Below are positions 32,209 through 41,127 of a stretch of 64,000 bases of DNA, piece after piece. Position 1 is the first letter of the stretch; the number at the start of each line of letters is the position of its first letter. Where the stretch lies: the IMG/VR virus record IMGVR_UViG_3300044997_001199, positions 124,001 through 188,000 of that record; one strand, given 5' to 3'. The DNA comes from a virus. Under the pieces are notes generated by a model that did no database searches, was not told the origin of the DNA, and saw nothing but the letters and a program-made list of their open reading frames with translations. The translations under genes were made by a program, and so were the position numbers.

Positions 32209-32227
32209 GCCCTCCTTTGTGACTACT
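32209..32227. repeat. 19-bp direct repeat, copy A (ligase ribosome site)
   Basis: Plus-strand GCCCTCCTTTGTGACTACT; on the minus strand it carries the AAAGGAGGG ribosome site of the ligase gene. An identical copy lies at 32488-32506. Confidence 0.85.
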
Positions 32228-32256
32228 ATTCAAACCCTTCAGCAACTCGGGGTCTG

Positions 32257-32472
32257 TCACTCCTCCTTTCGTACACTGTCAGAAAGAATCGACAAACACC
32301 GTGGGGAGGTAAATGCACTACCCGTCTTGGATACATCAAACAAAAACGTATCGGGTACTTTGTACTCAAGCATTATATTTAGAGTCTTCTTACTCACAGC
32401 ATCGAACGATGCACGGCCCGCTGGAGTGCGAGAGTATTGCTTTCACCACACCTTAATTTCTTCAGGCATCAT
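32257..32472 (-). pseudogene. Small unknown gene interrupted by in-frame TGA
   Basis: From ATG 32472 the frame reads MMPEEIKVW, then TGA (32443-32445), then KQYSRTPAGRASFDAVSKKT, LNIMLEYKVPDTFLFDVSKT and on to a second TGA at 32257. If the first TGA were TGG the protein would be 71 residues. It may be a nonsense mutation, an assembly error or a gene split in two; an ATG at 32373 is directly behind a TAAATA box (32376-32381). The segment lies between the two 19-bp repeats. Confidence 0.45.
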
Positions 32473-32487
32473 GTTGTCCGTCTCAAC

Positions 32488-32506
32488 GCCCTCCTTTGTG
32501 ACTACT
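32488..32506. repeat. 19-bp direct repeat, copy B
   Basis: Identical to 32209-32227. The two copies flank the broken small gene, as expected if a cassette was inserted with duplication of the ligase leader. Confidence 0.85.
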
Positions 32507-32531
32507 GTTAAGGTTGTTTAACTGTCAAGAA

Positions 32532-32560
32532 ATTTTACACTGCGGTGAATTTCTGGTCAA
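32532..32560 (-). promoter_or_regulatory. Sigma70-like early promoter TTGACC-N17-TAAAAT
   Basis: TTGACC at 32560-32555, TAAAAT at 32537-32532, 17 bp spacer. It should drive the broken small gene and ligase. Confidence 0.75.
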
Positions 32561-33423
32561 CTGAGATTCTGGCGACGCAGATTGGCCTGCACTATGGTTC
32601 GTGCCTCGGCCACTGTGTGAGAAGCGTCGGCAAGATTGGCCCGAGGCGGCGGAGTGGTAGGCTGGTCAGGCACTTCGTTGAATCTATTGAGGTCCAGCGA
32701 GTCGATACTGTCCTCATTGCGACCTTCGATCAAACAGCCCTGTGTGGCCTGGCCTGTAAATGTTGAGGTGGCAATACTTTGCAGATATTCGCCACTCTGA
32801 CCTGCTTCGGTGTTTTGTCCATATCGGTCCAGAGACAGTACAAAACTGGTCACTGCGGCCTGCGACGGAGTCGGGATGTCTGCAAAATCAATTTCGGCAG
32901 TGGCCTGGTTGGTTGGTTCATACACCAAGGCATGAAAATTCATGATTTCCCAGTATTGGTCCAGAGTGGTCATCTGTTGTGCAGGTATGGCCGCTGCGGT
33001 AGACATGACCTGAGATTCAGCGGCCGCGACCAGAGCCAACAATGCATCGTTATAGGACGCATAGGTTCCAGCGGCCGGCTGATCCGACGGGATCACTATG
33101 GCAAGGGATGGCATGGTCTGCGTGTACACACCATTGACCACATTCAACATGGTGTTGTAGATCAATGACAACGATTCTAGATTGCCATTGGCGATGTTGG
33201 TCTGTATCAGCTGATTGACTGTGGGAAAGTAATCATTGTGCGGATCGCCCGCGGTGGTGCCAAAAAAATCAGTGATCAAAAATGTACCATTGGGTCCTTT
33301 GCCGTTGGCAAAATCATTTTGCCCAGGTGGGTTAGCAGTGCCAAAAAACGAAGAAGTATTTGCTGACACAGGCTGATTTAGATCATTGATCAGAGGCAAT
33401 CCTACCAAAGTACGAACAGTCAT
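32557..33423 (-). CDS. Phage structural protein (probable baseplate/tail), C-terminal partner
   Basis: 288 residues. Low-charge, Ala/Thr/Gln-rich, with no catalytic motif; FFGTANPPGQNDF, VYTQTMPSLAIVIPSD and a helical C-terminus with RTIVQANLRRQNLS. It is coupled (ATGA) to the next protein, which has a similar composition, and to the PAAR spike gene upstream, so it is probably a tail or baseplate component. Family not identified. Confidence 0.65.
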   Translation of the reverse strand: MTVRTLVGLPLINDLNQPVSANTSSFFGTANPPGQNDFANGKGPNGTFLITDFFGTTAGDPHNDYFPTVNQLIQTNIANGNLESLSLIYNTMLNVVNGVYTQTMPSLAIVIPSDQPAAGTYASYNDALLALVAAAESQVMSTAAAIPAQQMTTLDQYWEIMNFHALVYEPTNQATAEIDFADIPTPSQAAVTSFVLSLDRYGQNTEAGQSGEYLQSIATSTFTGQATQGCLIEGRNEDSIDSLDLNRFNEVPDQPTTPPPRANLADASHTVAEARTIVQANLRRQNLS

Positions 33424-34601
33424 TGCAGCACCCTCGCAAGCTCGGGCAGAGTGATTTTCCCGATCGACGACAGCTGACCAAATGCAATCTGCAGGGCCTG
33501 ATTGGCACGGGCCTGGTCAGGCGGAATGATCTTGGCTAGTTGATCACAGCCCGATGGTATGAATTCTGCGCCCGATGGTATGAATTCTGCGCCCGATGGT
33601 ATGAATTCTGCGCCCGATGGTATGAATGCTGCGTCAGGAAATACCAGAGGAAACACCAGATCTAGATCGGAGTTGATAGTGCCATCAAGATTGTAGATAA
33701 GCACCGCACCAACCGGTGACGGAAATGTCAGGCTGGCAAAACTCTGCGGAAATGTTTTGACTGGGTTCAGTAGATCGGCCAGACTATCGAGATTGGGCGT
33801 GGTCACTTCTAATATTTCCAATGCATCCTGCAGATTGGCACCGGTGATGTCTGTCAGTGCATTGAAAATATCTTTTTCAGTCTGGGCTGGAACAGTCTGG
33901 GCACCATCTGTGCCGTCGATCTCCAGATCAACTTCAACTCCGTTTTCGTCCAAGGCACGTTCTATGGCCGGAGTCAGTCCGCCGGCTATACGTACGATCT
34001 GCGTCAATACACTGGAGGGAAAACCAATGGTATTTGGTTGTATGGGGTCGATTGCTTGACCTAGATTGCCAAGATCTTGACCAAATGCATCCAGCGCCAG
34101 ATTGATGCTAGACAGTGCTCCAGTCACAAGATCGTCCATGTTGGTAAAAGTAGGTCCAAGATATTCATTGGCATTGACCGCACTTTCGATCACTTTGTTT
34201 GTGACATTGATATATCCGTCGGCTGCAGCAAAGGCCTGCACGAATTTGTTGAGATCACTGACATAGAATTCTCCCAGCCGTCTGAGCTCAATGGTGGCAA
34301 ACAAAGGTCTAGGGCCAGTCACCGGAGACGCCGTCAAGACATCTTCAGGTATGCTGTTCGCCAAAACAGGATGCGTGGAACTTCCTATGCTGCGCATGGC
34401 ATCAATGGTTGAATTGGCCACTCTCAGTGAAACATTGCCGATGGCCGAGGTCACTGCGTCCATCAGTGGACTTATCAAGGTAGACGACTGATAGGTAGTC
34501 AGTTGTGTGGAAAATGCCGCGTTGATAGCCACAGCACCTCCCTGATACCATCCAGGTGCGGCATTGAGCTGCAACGGAGACATTGTGGTTTGATAGTTCA
34601 T
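33420..34601 (-). CDS. Phage structural protein with AEFIPSG tandem repeat
   Basis: 393 residues, rich in Ala, Leu, Ser and Thr, with long helices and few charges, as in baseplate proteins. Near the C-terminus the heptad AEFIPSG is repeated four times (first copy AAFIPSG), coded by four nearly identical 21-bp units (33550-33633). It sits directly between the PAAR tip and another structural protein with ATGA overlaps on both sides, which supports a tail-spike complex role. No family assigned. Confidence 0.7.
   Translation of the reverse strand: MNYQTTMSPLQLNAAPGWYQGGAVAINAAFSTQLTTYQSSTLISPLMDAVTSAIGNVSLRVANSTIDAMRSIGSSTHPVLANSIPEDVLTASPVTGPRPLFATIELRRLGEFYVSDLNKFVQAFAAADGYINVTNKVIESAVNANEYLGPTFTNMDDLVTGALSSINLALDAFGQDLGNLGQAIDPIQPNTIGFPSSVLTQIVRIAGGLTPAIERALDENGVEVDLEIDGTDGAQTVPAQTEKDIFNALTDITGANLQDALEILEVTTPNLDSLADLLNPVKTFPQSFASLTFPSPVGAVLIYNLDGTINSDLDLVFPLVFPDAAFIPSGAEFIPSGAEFIPSGAEFIPSGCDQLAKIIPPDQARANQALQIAFGQLSSIGKITLPELARVLQ
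33550..33633. repeat. Four tandem 21-bp repeats inside a structural gene
   Basis: Four in-frame 21-bp units starting GCCCGATGGTATGAATTCTG, differing only by one base in the last. They code for AEFIPSG heptads and could change in number by slippage. Confidence 0.9.
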
Positions 34602-34888
34602 GTCAGTCTAACATTGTTGCTGCCGCCAGCACGCGGATGACCGCAAGTGTCCGAGTCTGCACCGGTGCGTATAACCGGCCGACCACCGGCCCGCACAGTG
34701 GCGCTGCCGCCACGAGTTTTGGCACTGCAATGTTTGGCACACCCGGAGCGACCACAGCAGGGGTGCGGAGTGACCGTCTGTGCAGGTATCACTATGGGTC
34801 TACCGTTGACCCGCACCGAAGGCACACCCGATGTTACCACTCCACCTGCTGTGTTGGGGTCCCCCCGGCGCTGACAACGATATGGCAT
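34598..34888 (-). CDS. PAAR-domain spike tip protein
   Basis: 96 residues. DPNTAGGVVTSGVPSVRVNGRPIV opens like a PAAR repeat and the region TPHPCCGRSGCAKHCSAKTRG plus DTCGHP has the Cys/His ligands for a metal at the sharp tip. PAAR proteins cap the phage tail needle. Beta-rich with Pro/Gly turns. It is coupled to the structural gene downstream. One nucleotide separates it from the upstream stop. Confidence 0.82.
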   Translation of the reverse strand: MPYRCQRRGDPNTAGGVVTSGVPSVRVNGRPIVIPAQTVTPHPCCGRSGCAKHCSAKTRGGSATVRAGGRPVIRTGADSDTCGHPRAGGSNNVRLT

Positions 34889-34889
34889 G

Positions 34890-35207
34890 TTATTCCATTA
34901 CAATTTTCTTTACTGAAATCTGTATTCCAGTGGTGGCTTCGATGTAACGACCACGTACCGATCCATCGGTTGCGGCATACATTGTCACATTAGAAATATT
35001 TATTTGCGTGACTGACTCTGTATCAGCCGTGAGCATGGCAGGCACCAATCCCAGTAGTATACGACTGCCCTGCGGACCGGGTGCGATCGATACCGGATTG
35101 GTTACTGTGATCCATTCGTGATCCACGGCAGTGACTTTGCCCACCAGTTCTTCACCGCTGGTAAGTTTGAATGTGTATACTTCGTCGGGTTTGACTGACA
35201 GATTCAT
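34890..35207 (-). CDS. Conserved phage SH3/Lsm-like small protein
   Basis: 105 residues. YTFKLTSGEELVGKVTAVDHEWITVTNP is the Sm/SH3-like barrel pattern also found in T4-like phages, with a tail containing ATTGIQISVKK. Whether it binds RNA or acts in assembly is unknown. ATGA overlap with the glutaredoxin stop. Confidence 0.7.
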   Translation of the reverse strand: MNLSVKPDEVYTFKLTSGEELVGKVTAVDHEWITVTNPVSIAPGPQGSRILLGLVPAMLTADTESVTQINISNVTMYAATDGSVRGRYIEATTGIQISVKKIVME

Positions 35208-35440
35208 TGGGTTCCTTGATCGAAAAGTTTTTTGAGTTCAGTGAATCCACCCACATAGGTGCCATCCAAGAAAATTTGCGGCACCGTGCGTGCTGTGGGC
35301 ACTGATTCCAGCAGTTGTTCGCGTGACCATCCTCGGCCGATTTGTCGTTCTTCGTACTCAATGTTACTGAGTCGTAACAGTTGTTTGGCTTGGTTGCAGT
35401 ACGGACAAGCAGGTTTGCTCCAGATTATAGCAGCAGCCAT
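35204..35440 (-). CDS. Glutaredoxin
   Basis: 78 residues. Active-site CPYC (Cys12-Cys15), TVPQIFLDG and VGGFTELKKL are typical. It reduces the NrdA disulphide or mixed glutathione disulphides; it lies directly downstream of nrdB. ATG 35440 is preferred to the TTG at 35452 because GAGAG is well placed. The nrdB stop overlaps its start region. Confidence 0.93.
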   Translation of the reverse strand: MAAAIIWSKPACPYCNQAKQLLRLSNIEYEERQIGRGWSREQLLESVPTARTVPQIFLDGTYVGGFTELKKLFDQGTQ

Positions 35441-35448
35441 GATTACTC

Positions 35449-36549
35449 TCAAACGTTGGGCAAGGCGTCATAGTCAATGGTGTCAGACATGACTCCTATA
35501 ACATAGTTAGTTGACTCTGACTCCTGGAGCGCAGTTTGTTTCTTGTGAGTTTCCACGTGTTTGTTGAACCACGGTATGGGCGTTGACCGTGGTGCTGGTT
35601 CGTGATACTTGATTCCGATTTCTTTCAGCGCCAGAGAAGCAGTGTAATCAACAAAATCTTTGAGGATTGCAGCGTTGAGACCAATCACCGGTCCTTTGCT
35701 GAACAGATAGTCGGCCCAGACCTTTTCTTCGCGTATCACATCCAAATACATTTGATATACCTCGGATTCACACTCAACTCGTGCCTGAGCGAATCGAGGA
35801 TCTTCCTTAACTGTTTGATTGATTATCCAGGCAGTCCAGTCTCGATGCAGTATTTCATCCTGCAGGATGAGACTGATGATATTGCCATTGCCGATGAAAA
35901 TACGATTTTCTACCATGGCCAGACTGGTAGCAAATGATACCATGAAGCGGAATGCTTCTAGCCCATACGAAGCATTAAGAGCCAACCATATGGCCCGGAT
36001 ATGTTCTTTTTCTGTGACTGGTTCACCGACCTCGCGGCGGCAGTTGATGACGTGCAGTCGGTCATAGTATTCACCGATGTTTGATGCCATGTTGACGATC
36101 TCTGCGGTGTCATGGATGGTATTGAACACATCCCTGGGCACATTGTAGATGTTGCGGATGATGTGGCTGTAGCTACGACTGTGAATATTGGTTTCAAAAA
36201 ATGTCCAATTGTAGACCAAACTTTCCAGTTCGGGAAGGCTCACAACCGGAGTGAAGATCTGGCTGGGTCCGCGACCTTGCAGACTGTCCAGTGCGGTCTG
36301 ACGCAGGAGGTTGGAAGTAAAGATGTGTCGAACTGTGTCAGATGCATCCTTGAAATCTTGCCCGTCCTTGGTCAGAGAAATTTCCTCGGGTACCCAAAAG
36401 AATCCTCGTGCTTCCTGTTCAAACTTTTGCAGTTTATTGTACTTAACTTCTTCGACCCGCTGGATGGTTACTGGACCCTCCGGATCCAAGAACATCTTCC
36501 GATTTAGATAGTCAGTGCGTGTTTTTAAATTGTATTGTTGTTGGCTCAT
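35449..36549 (-). CDS. nrdB: Ribonucleotide reductase class I beta subunit (NrdB)
   Basis: 366 residues. YNWTFFETNIHSRSYSHIIRNI carries Glu119, His123 and the radical Tyr127; upstream FFWVPEEISLTKD and downstream EILHRDW give the other di-iron ligands. It generates the tyrosyl radical for NrdA. Coupled to nrdA by ATGA. It is closest to T4-like NrdB. Confidence 0.95.
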   Translation of the reverse strand: MSQQQYNLKTRTDYLNRKMFLDPEGPVTIQRVEEVKYNKLQKFEQEARGFFWVPEEISLTKDGQDFKDASDTVRHIFTSNLLRQTALDSLQGRGPSQIFTPVVSLPELESLVYNWTFFETNIHSRSYSHIIRNIYNVPRDVFNTIHDTAEIVNMASNIGEYYDRLHVINCRREVGEPVTEKEHIRAIWLALNASYGLEAFRFMVSFATSLAMVENRIFIGNGNIISLILQDEILHRDWTAWIINQTVKEDPRFAQARVECESEVYQMYLDVIREEKVWADYLFSKGPVIGLNAAILKDFVDYTASLALKEIGIKYHEPAPRSTPIPWFNKHVETHKKQTALQESESTNYVIGVMSDTIDYDALPNV

Positions 36550-38867
36550 AATTTACAGGATTCGCATCCTTCCTCGTCGATATATTCGTTTGATACCGGC
36601 AGCAACGATACGTCATTGTCTGCGGCCTTGGCACCTTGTTTGTTAACTAGACTGTAATAAAACGTCTTGAGACCCCAGCGATGTGCCTGCATGAGATTGC
36701 TAGCGATCAAGGTCGTGGGCACTTTTCTTTCAGAAAACCAAGCCGGGTTGTAAAATGTATTGGTCGAAATCGATTGGTCCACGTAGGCAGCAAGCACCGC
36801 AGCAGTTTTGATATACCCGATACAATCTGTTTGTTCCCACATCAGTTGATAGCGATTTTTTAGCTTGTGATACTCAGGAACCACCTGGGTAAATGATCCT
36901 GCCTTACTTTCCTTGGTAGAAATCAGGCTCATGGGCAGTTCGATACCGTTGGTGCTATTGATTACCACTGATGATGACTCCACTGGAGCAATGGCCATCA
37001 AAGTGGCATTTCTCACTCCGTGTTGCTTCATCAGATCGCGCAAGGGTTCCCAATCCAACTCAGGTGCAAAATCGGTCAATTCGTTGACCGCTTTGGCTCG
37101 TAGTTCCCAGGGGAATTTGCCTTGCCCGTAGCGAGTGCGATCGCTGTGCCGGCAAGCGCCGCGTTCCCGGGCCAATTCCACTGTGGACTCAGTGAGATAG
37201 TATGCCTGATGCTCCATCCAGGTCTTGACCTCTTGAAGGGCATCACTTTCGCCGTAGCGCAGGTTTCGCTTGGCATGCCAGTAGGCCAAGTTGGTTATGC
37301 CGATGCCCAGCGGCTGGATTTCTTCGTTGCTGAGCTTGCTCTGAATGCTGAGAAAATCTTGATAATCTAAAATATTGCACAGACTGCGCTGTAGTATACG
37401 ACAGGCCCGACGCATGTCTTCGGGGTTGCGAAATGCTCCCCAATTGATAGAGCCCAATGTACACAGGGCGATACGGCCTTCGGGGTCGTCCAGTCGTTTG
37501 AACGGCCGGGTGGGCAGCAGGATTTCGCAGCAGAGGTTGCTCTGATAAATGGTGTGGTATCCCGGATCAAACGGTCCTTGATTCATGACATTGTCAATGA
37601 ATACCAGATAGATACGTCCAGTGTCAGTGCGTTCTTTGAGTATGCCGCCCTTGAAAACTTCCTCTGCACTCATGACCTTTTTTCTCAATTCTGGCCTGCG
37701 TTCGTATTGTTGATAGAGTTCTTCAAACAACACAGTGTCGCGATAGAATGCTTCGTAGAGATCAGGTACTTCGTTGGGATCAAAGAATGTGATGTTTCCG
37801 CGATTGCGAAATCTACGCCAGAACATGGCATTGAGTACCACTCCATAGTCCATGTGCCGCACACGGGTCTCCTCGGTTCCCTGGTTGTTCTTCAACACAA
37901 TGAGATCATCAAACTGATAGTGCCAGATTGGGTAGAACACCGTGGCCGATGCATTACGGATACCGCCCTGGCTACAACTGCGTAGATCGCCGAACCATTT
38001 CTTTAAAAATGGAATCATGCCAGTGTGCATGATTTCGCCGCCGCGAATGGGTGCGCCCAGTGGACGCAGGCGACCAATTTCCAGACCAATGCCAGCACGT
38101 TTGCTAGCATACTTGGCCATCATCTCGCCGCTGGCAAATATACTGTCAAGATCGTCGTCGCTGCGGATGAGCACACACGAACTGAACTGCTTGGTGGGGG
38201 TGCCCAGGCCGGCCAACACCGGGGTAGCAAGAGTAAACAGCCCATCACTGGCACAGTTATAGTATTCCTTGATGTATCGCATGCGCGACGAATTGGGTTC
38301 TTCTCGGTGAAACACTGTTGCTGCAGCGATCATGTATCTGACTTGAGGAGTCTCGTAGATTTCTTTGGTGGCTCGATTGCGCACCAGATATTTTTCTATC
38401 AACTGCTCGATAGCAGCGTATGAGTACTGCTCGTCCTTGCTGTGATCAATCATGGTGTCCATGCGATCCCAGTCGTCTTCGTTGTACCATTCCACCAGGT
38501 CGGGAGTATAGAAACCCACTGCGATGTTGCGTTTTACGATTTCGTAGAGACGAGTCGGAGCATAGGTGCCATAGACATCTTTGCGCAGCATGGAAACTCT
38601 CTGTTTGCCTGCTACATATTGATAATTGGTATGTCCAACATCGGGATTGGCTTCCACATCAATAAGATCCACGATGGCTCGTAGCGTGATTCCGTCGATT
38701 TCGCGTGTAGAAATGCCATCATAGAAGTGCAACTGTGCCTTGATTTCGATCATTGACTGACTGACATCTGCTGTTCCTGCACAGACCTTGGCAATCTGTG
38801 CCTGCCACTTTTCCAGTGCCAAGGGTTCACGTTGCCCGCTGCGTTTGACAACAGTTATGTTTTTCAT
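36546..38867 (-). CDS. nrdA: Ribonucleotide reductase class I alpha subunit (NrdA)
   Basis: 773 residues. ATP-cone region at the N-terminus (VVKRSGQREPLALEKW), FSSCVLIRSDDD, SKRAGIGLEIG, YQSNLCCEILLPTRP with the active-site Asn-Cys-Glu, LCTLGSINWGAF, and the C-terminal redox CESC. It makes dNDPs for phage DNA with NrdB and glutaredoxin. ATG 38867 has AAGGA; an upstream start lies within the previous gene. The upstream gene ends eight nucleotides away. Confidence 0.96.
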   Translation of the reverse strand: MKNITVVKRSGQREPLALEKWQAQIAKVCAGTADVSQSMIEIKAQLHFYDGISTREIDGITLRAIVDLIDVEANPDVGHTNYQYVAGKQRVSMLRKDVYGTYAPTRLYEIVKRNIAVGFYTPDLVEWYNEDDWDRMDTMIDHSKDEQYSYAAIEQLIEKYLVRNRATKEIYETPQVRYMIAAATVFHREEPNSSRMRYIKEYYNCASDGLFTLATPVLAGLGTPTKQFSSCVLIRSDDDLDSIFASGEMMAKYASKRAGIGLEIGRLRPLGAPIRGGEIMHTGMIPFLKKWFGDLRSCSQGGIRNASATVFYPIWHYQFDDLIVLKNNQGTEETRVRHMDYGVVLNAMFWRRFRNRGNITFFDPNEVPDLYEAFYRDTVLFEELYQQYERRPELRKKVMSAEEVFKGGILKERTDTGRIYLVFIDNVMNQGPFDPGYHTIYQSNLCCEILLPTRPFKRLDDPEGRIALCTLGSINWGAFRNPEDMRRACRILQRSLCNILDYQDFLSIQSKLSNEEIQPLGIGITNLAYWHAKRNLRYGESDALQEVKTWMEHQAYYLTESTVELARERGACRHSDRTRYGQGKFPWELRAKAVNELTDFAPELDWEPLRDLMKQHGVRNATLMAIAPVESSSVVINSTNGIELPMSLISTKESKAGSFTQVVPEYHKLKNRYQLMWEQTDCIGYIKTAAVLAAYVDQSISTNTFYNPAWFSERKVPTTLIASNLMQAHRWGLKTFYYSLVNKQGAKAADNDVSLLPVSNEYIDEEGCESCKL

Positions 38868-38874
38868 TTTTTCC

Positions 38875-39300
38875 TTAGGTAATGCGTTTGACAATATCTT
38901 GTTGGGTGACACTGCGTTTAGTGGTCGGACGATCTGGGCAGATATTTACGATGGTATCTGCTTCCCAATTAAGTGCATATTTTTCTTTATGCAGCAGGAC
39001 TAAATTGTCCGCACCCACTTCAACCAATTTCGCATCCACGATGTCATTTCTTTCTAACATTGCTAGAGTATACATGATTCCCAAGCCTCTAGCAACATTG
39101 CAATATATGTTGTCCTGCAATAGTTGCCAGGGATTTGGCCATTCCCGCCGATCGTCCCAGTGTAGGTAGTAGGTGGTCCACGGGGCCCGGAACCACCAGT
39201 GATTCACACGGGCGAGACAGGATTCTAACTCAAGATCTAAGACCGTGGCACGTAGTTGTGCCCAGTCCGTGAGTCTGGACGTGAAATCAGTGTGCCACAT
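38875..39300 (-). CDS. Conserved phage protein (WVNHWWFRAPW family)
   Basis: 141 residues. LESCLARVNHWWFRAPW, YYLHWDDRREWPNPWQLLQDN and IYCNVARGLGIMYTLAML are found in many T4-like phages next to tail or replication genes. Function unknown. It shares one base with the tailspike stop (TGATG), so is translationally coupled. Confidence 0.75.
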   Translation of the reverse strand: MWHTDFTSRLTDWAQLRATVLDLELESCLARVNHWWFRAPWTTYYLHWDDRREWPNPWQLLQDNIYCNVARGLGIMYTLAMLERNDIVDAKLVEVGADNLVLLHKEKYALNWEADTIVNICPDRPTTKRSVTQQDIVKRIT

Positions 39301-41108
39301 CAGGCCAGATGGTTTAAACTGTAGTAGATAATACCACTGGTTCCAGTCGACGATGCACTGTAGAAAACTGTTGTCACATTTCCTGCGATCGGATCATATG
39401 ATTCAGAAACTGATAGTTGTACCTGTGGGTCCAAATTCTCAACATAATCGTCGCTGTAGGTTGCCACCGCCAGAGAACTGTCATCTGCACTGCCGCCCAC
39501 TGATGTGAGTGTTCCGGTGCGTACGCAGCCTAGCTCTCCAATGGTTCGAGTTATGGTATAATCCATACGGAAAGCCAGGAACCCACCATTGGCCACTGAT
39601 CTGTCCAATGATACTGCAAACAGTGTCTGATCCGTGGCTCCATCTGTTATTGTTGCTTGCTGTCCGGATTCTCGTACATAGGACCCCATCTGTATGTACT
39701 GCCCGCCCGATGTAACGATGCTGGTAGGAATCGTCACATCAAACAGATAGATCCTGGGGTATCCTGGACTTATCTGTGTTTGTGCGACTGTGCGCTGGAA
39801 AGTGTCGCCCAGGCTGATGTTGTCATTGGCATTGATAGAGATTATCGGTGTGGCAGGATTGGCATTGCCAAAGAAATGGTTGCCCACATCGTAAAATGTG
39901 TTGTAGGCCGTGGCATTGAACGAACAATTTTCAATAATCACGCCTTCCTCATAGATGTTGTCAAAAATGTTTTGTACGATCCGGAATCCAGTGGGGCCGC
40001 CGTTGACCGGAGCCGCGTCACCCAGCACTATGCCCTGGTATAGAGTATCAAACTGACCGTTGCTCACTGTGACACCGTGTGTGGCCTGATCGGTGTTGAT
40101 CGCATAAGTGACTCCGACAAATCGACACTTGTCAAGAATGACCTGTCGGCAAGTACGAGCAGATGTGCTCGAAAAACGCACCGCAGCTAGATCTTCGGTA
40201 GCAGTGCCAAGCGATGACTGATCCAGCGGGCCTTGAAAATCCACACTGTCCAGATAAATCTGATCGATCTGTTCCAGCAAACATATGTTATGAGAAACCG
40301 ACGAGTCGTTTCCACTGGTCGCAGTGCGCAGTGCCATGCTAGAAATTTCCACATTGGTAGGATAAGTGGCACCGGCCAGACCGATGTTGACCCCGGTCTG
40401 TTGTTTGCTGTCTGTGGTGCGAACCACATATTCCGGCAATGAAACCGGCGACCAGTACTCTGTATCGTTGAGCAAGATTCCAGTGGCCGGGACCGGCGAC
40501 GTGCTACGATAATAGTTGTCCAGCTCGTCAGCTACCAGCACACCTCCTGCGTAGGCAGTGTTGGCAGCCCAAAGAACGACTTCAAAACTGATGATAGAAC
40601 TGCTAGCGCCTTCGCCGTAGAGTTTGGCATAGGGCGGAATCAACAGAGTATTGGAAATCTTGTAGGTTCCGGCCGGAAAAAACAAACTGCGACGAATCTG
40701 AGTGTTGGATTGCACACAGTATAACTGGAACAGTGCGCGATTAATGGCTGCGGTGTCATCTGTAGCCCCATCGCCGCGCGCACCAAAATCGGTCACGATG
40801 GCATAACTATCCAGCCGACTCTGTAGACTCTGGCTGATTGGCGTGCCCGGGGTGGGTCCAGTTTGCGCTGTGTACCCTGCTGCATCGCCTCGGTAGGTAT
40901 AGGCCGTGGTAAATGCCAACAGGTCAGAAAATTCCGTGAGAATTTCGGTATTTCCGACCACCGGGGCACCTTCGGCCAGAGTACCGTTGCCGATGTAGAG
41001 ACGGCGCTGATCCACAGCCCAGCCAAGCTCTGCGCCGGCCAACGGTTGTGGAAGGTCTTCCTCTAGACCTTTGCGTTGGGTGATTCTACTTACTTGTACT
41101 ATTGCCAC
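39300..41108 (-). CDS. Tailspike with pectate-lyase-type beta helix
   Basis: 602 residues. The N-terminal adaptor (QVSRITQRKGLEEDLPQPLAG, WAVDQRRLYIGNGT) is typical of phage fibres; then VTDFGARGDGATDDTAAINRAL, the pectate-lyase superfamily opening, leads into a right-handed beta helix with NIEI/SNGQFDTL-type strands. Such proteins bind and often cut host polysaccharide. GTG 41108 has AAGGA eight bases before; ATG starts are lacking. A TAAATA late promoter lies 25 bp upstream. Confidence 0.85.
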   Translation of the reverse strand: MAIVQVSRITQRKGLEEDLPQPLAGAELGWAVDQRRLYIGNGTLAEGAPVVGNTEILTEFSDLLAFTTAYTYRGDAAGYTAQTGPTPGTPISQSLQSRLDSYAIVTDFGARGDGATDDTAAINRALFQLYCVQSNTQIRRSLFFPAGTYKISNTLLIPPYAKLYGEGASSSIISFEVVLWAANTAYAGGVLVADELDNYYRSTSPVPATGILLNDTEYWSPVSLPEYVVRTTDSKQQTGVNIGLAGATYPTNVEISSMALRTATSGNDSSVSHNICLLEQIDQIYLDSVDFQGPLDQSSLGTATEDLAAVRFSSTSARTCRQVILDKCRFVGVTYAINTDQATHGVTVSNGQFDTLYQGIVLGDAAPVNGGPTGFRIVQNIFDNIYEEGVIIENCSFNATAYNTFYDVGNHFFGNANPATPIISINANDNISLGDTFQRTVAQTQISPGYPRIYLFDVTIPTSIVTSGGQYIQMGSYVRESGQQATITDGATDQTLFAVSLDRSVANGGFLAFRMDYTITRTIGELGCVRTGTLTSVGGSADDSSLAVATYSDDYVENLDPQVQLSVSESYDPIAGNVTTVFYSASSTGTSGIIYYSLNHLA

Positions 41109-41127
41109 AATGGTGTTCCTTGAACGA

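Noticed and set aside
32443-32445. Recoding of TGA as Trp in this phage
   Set aside because: TGA is used as the normal stop in many certain genes with ATGA overlaps, so a single in-frame TGA is better explained by mutation or error.
34997-35002. TAAATA inside the gene at 34890-35207
   Set aside because: Lies within coding sequence with no gene start nearby downstream; probably chance.
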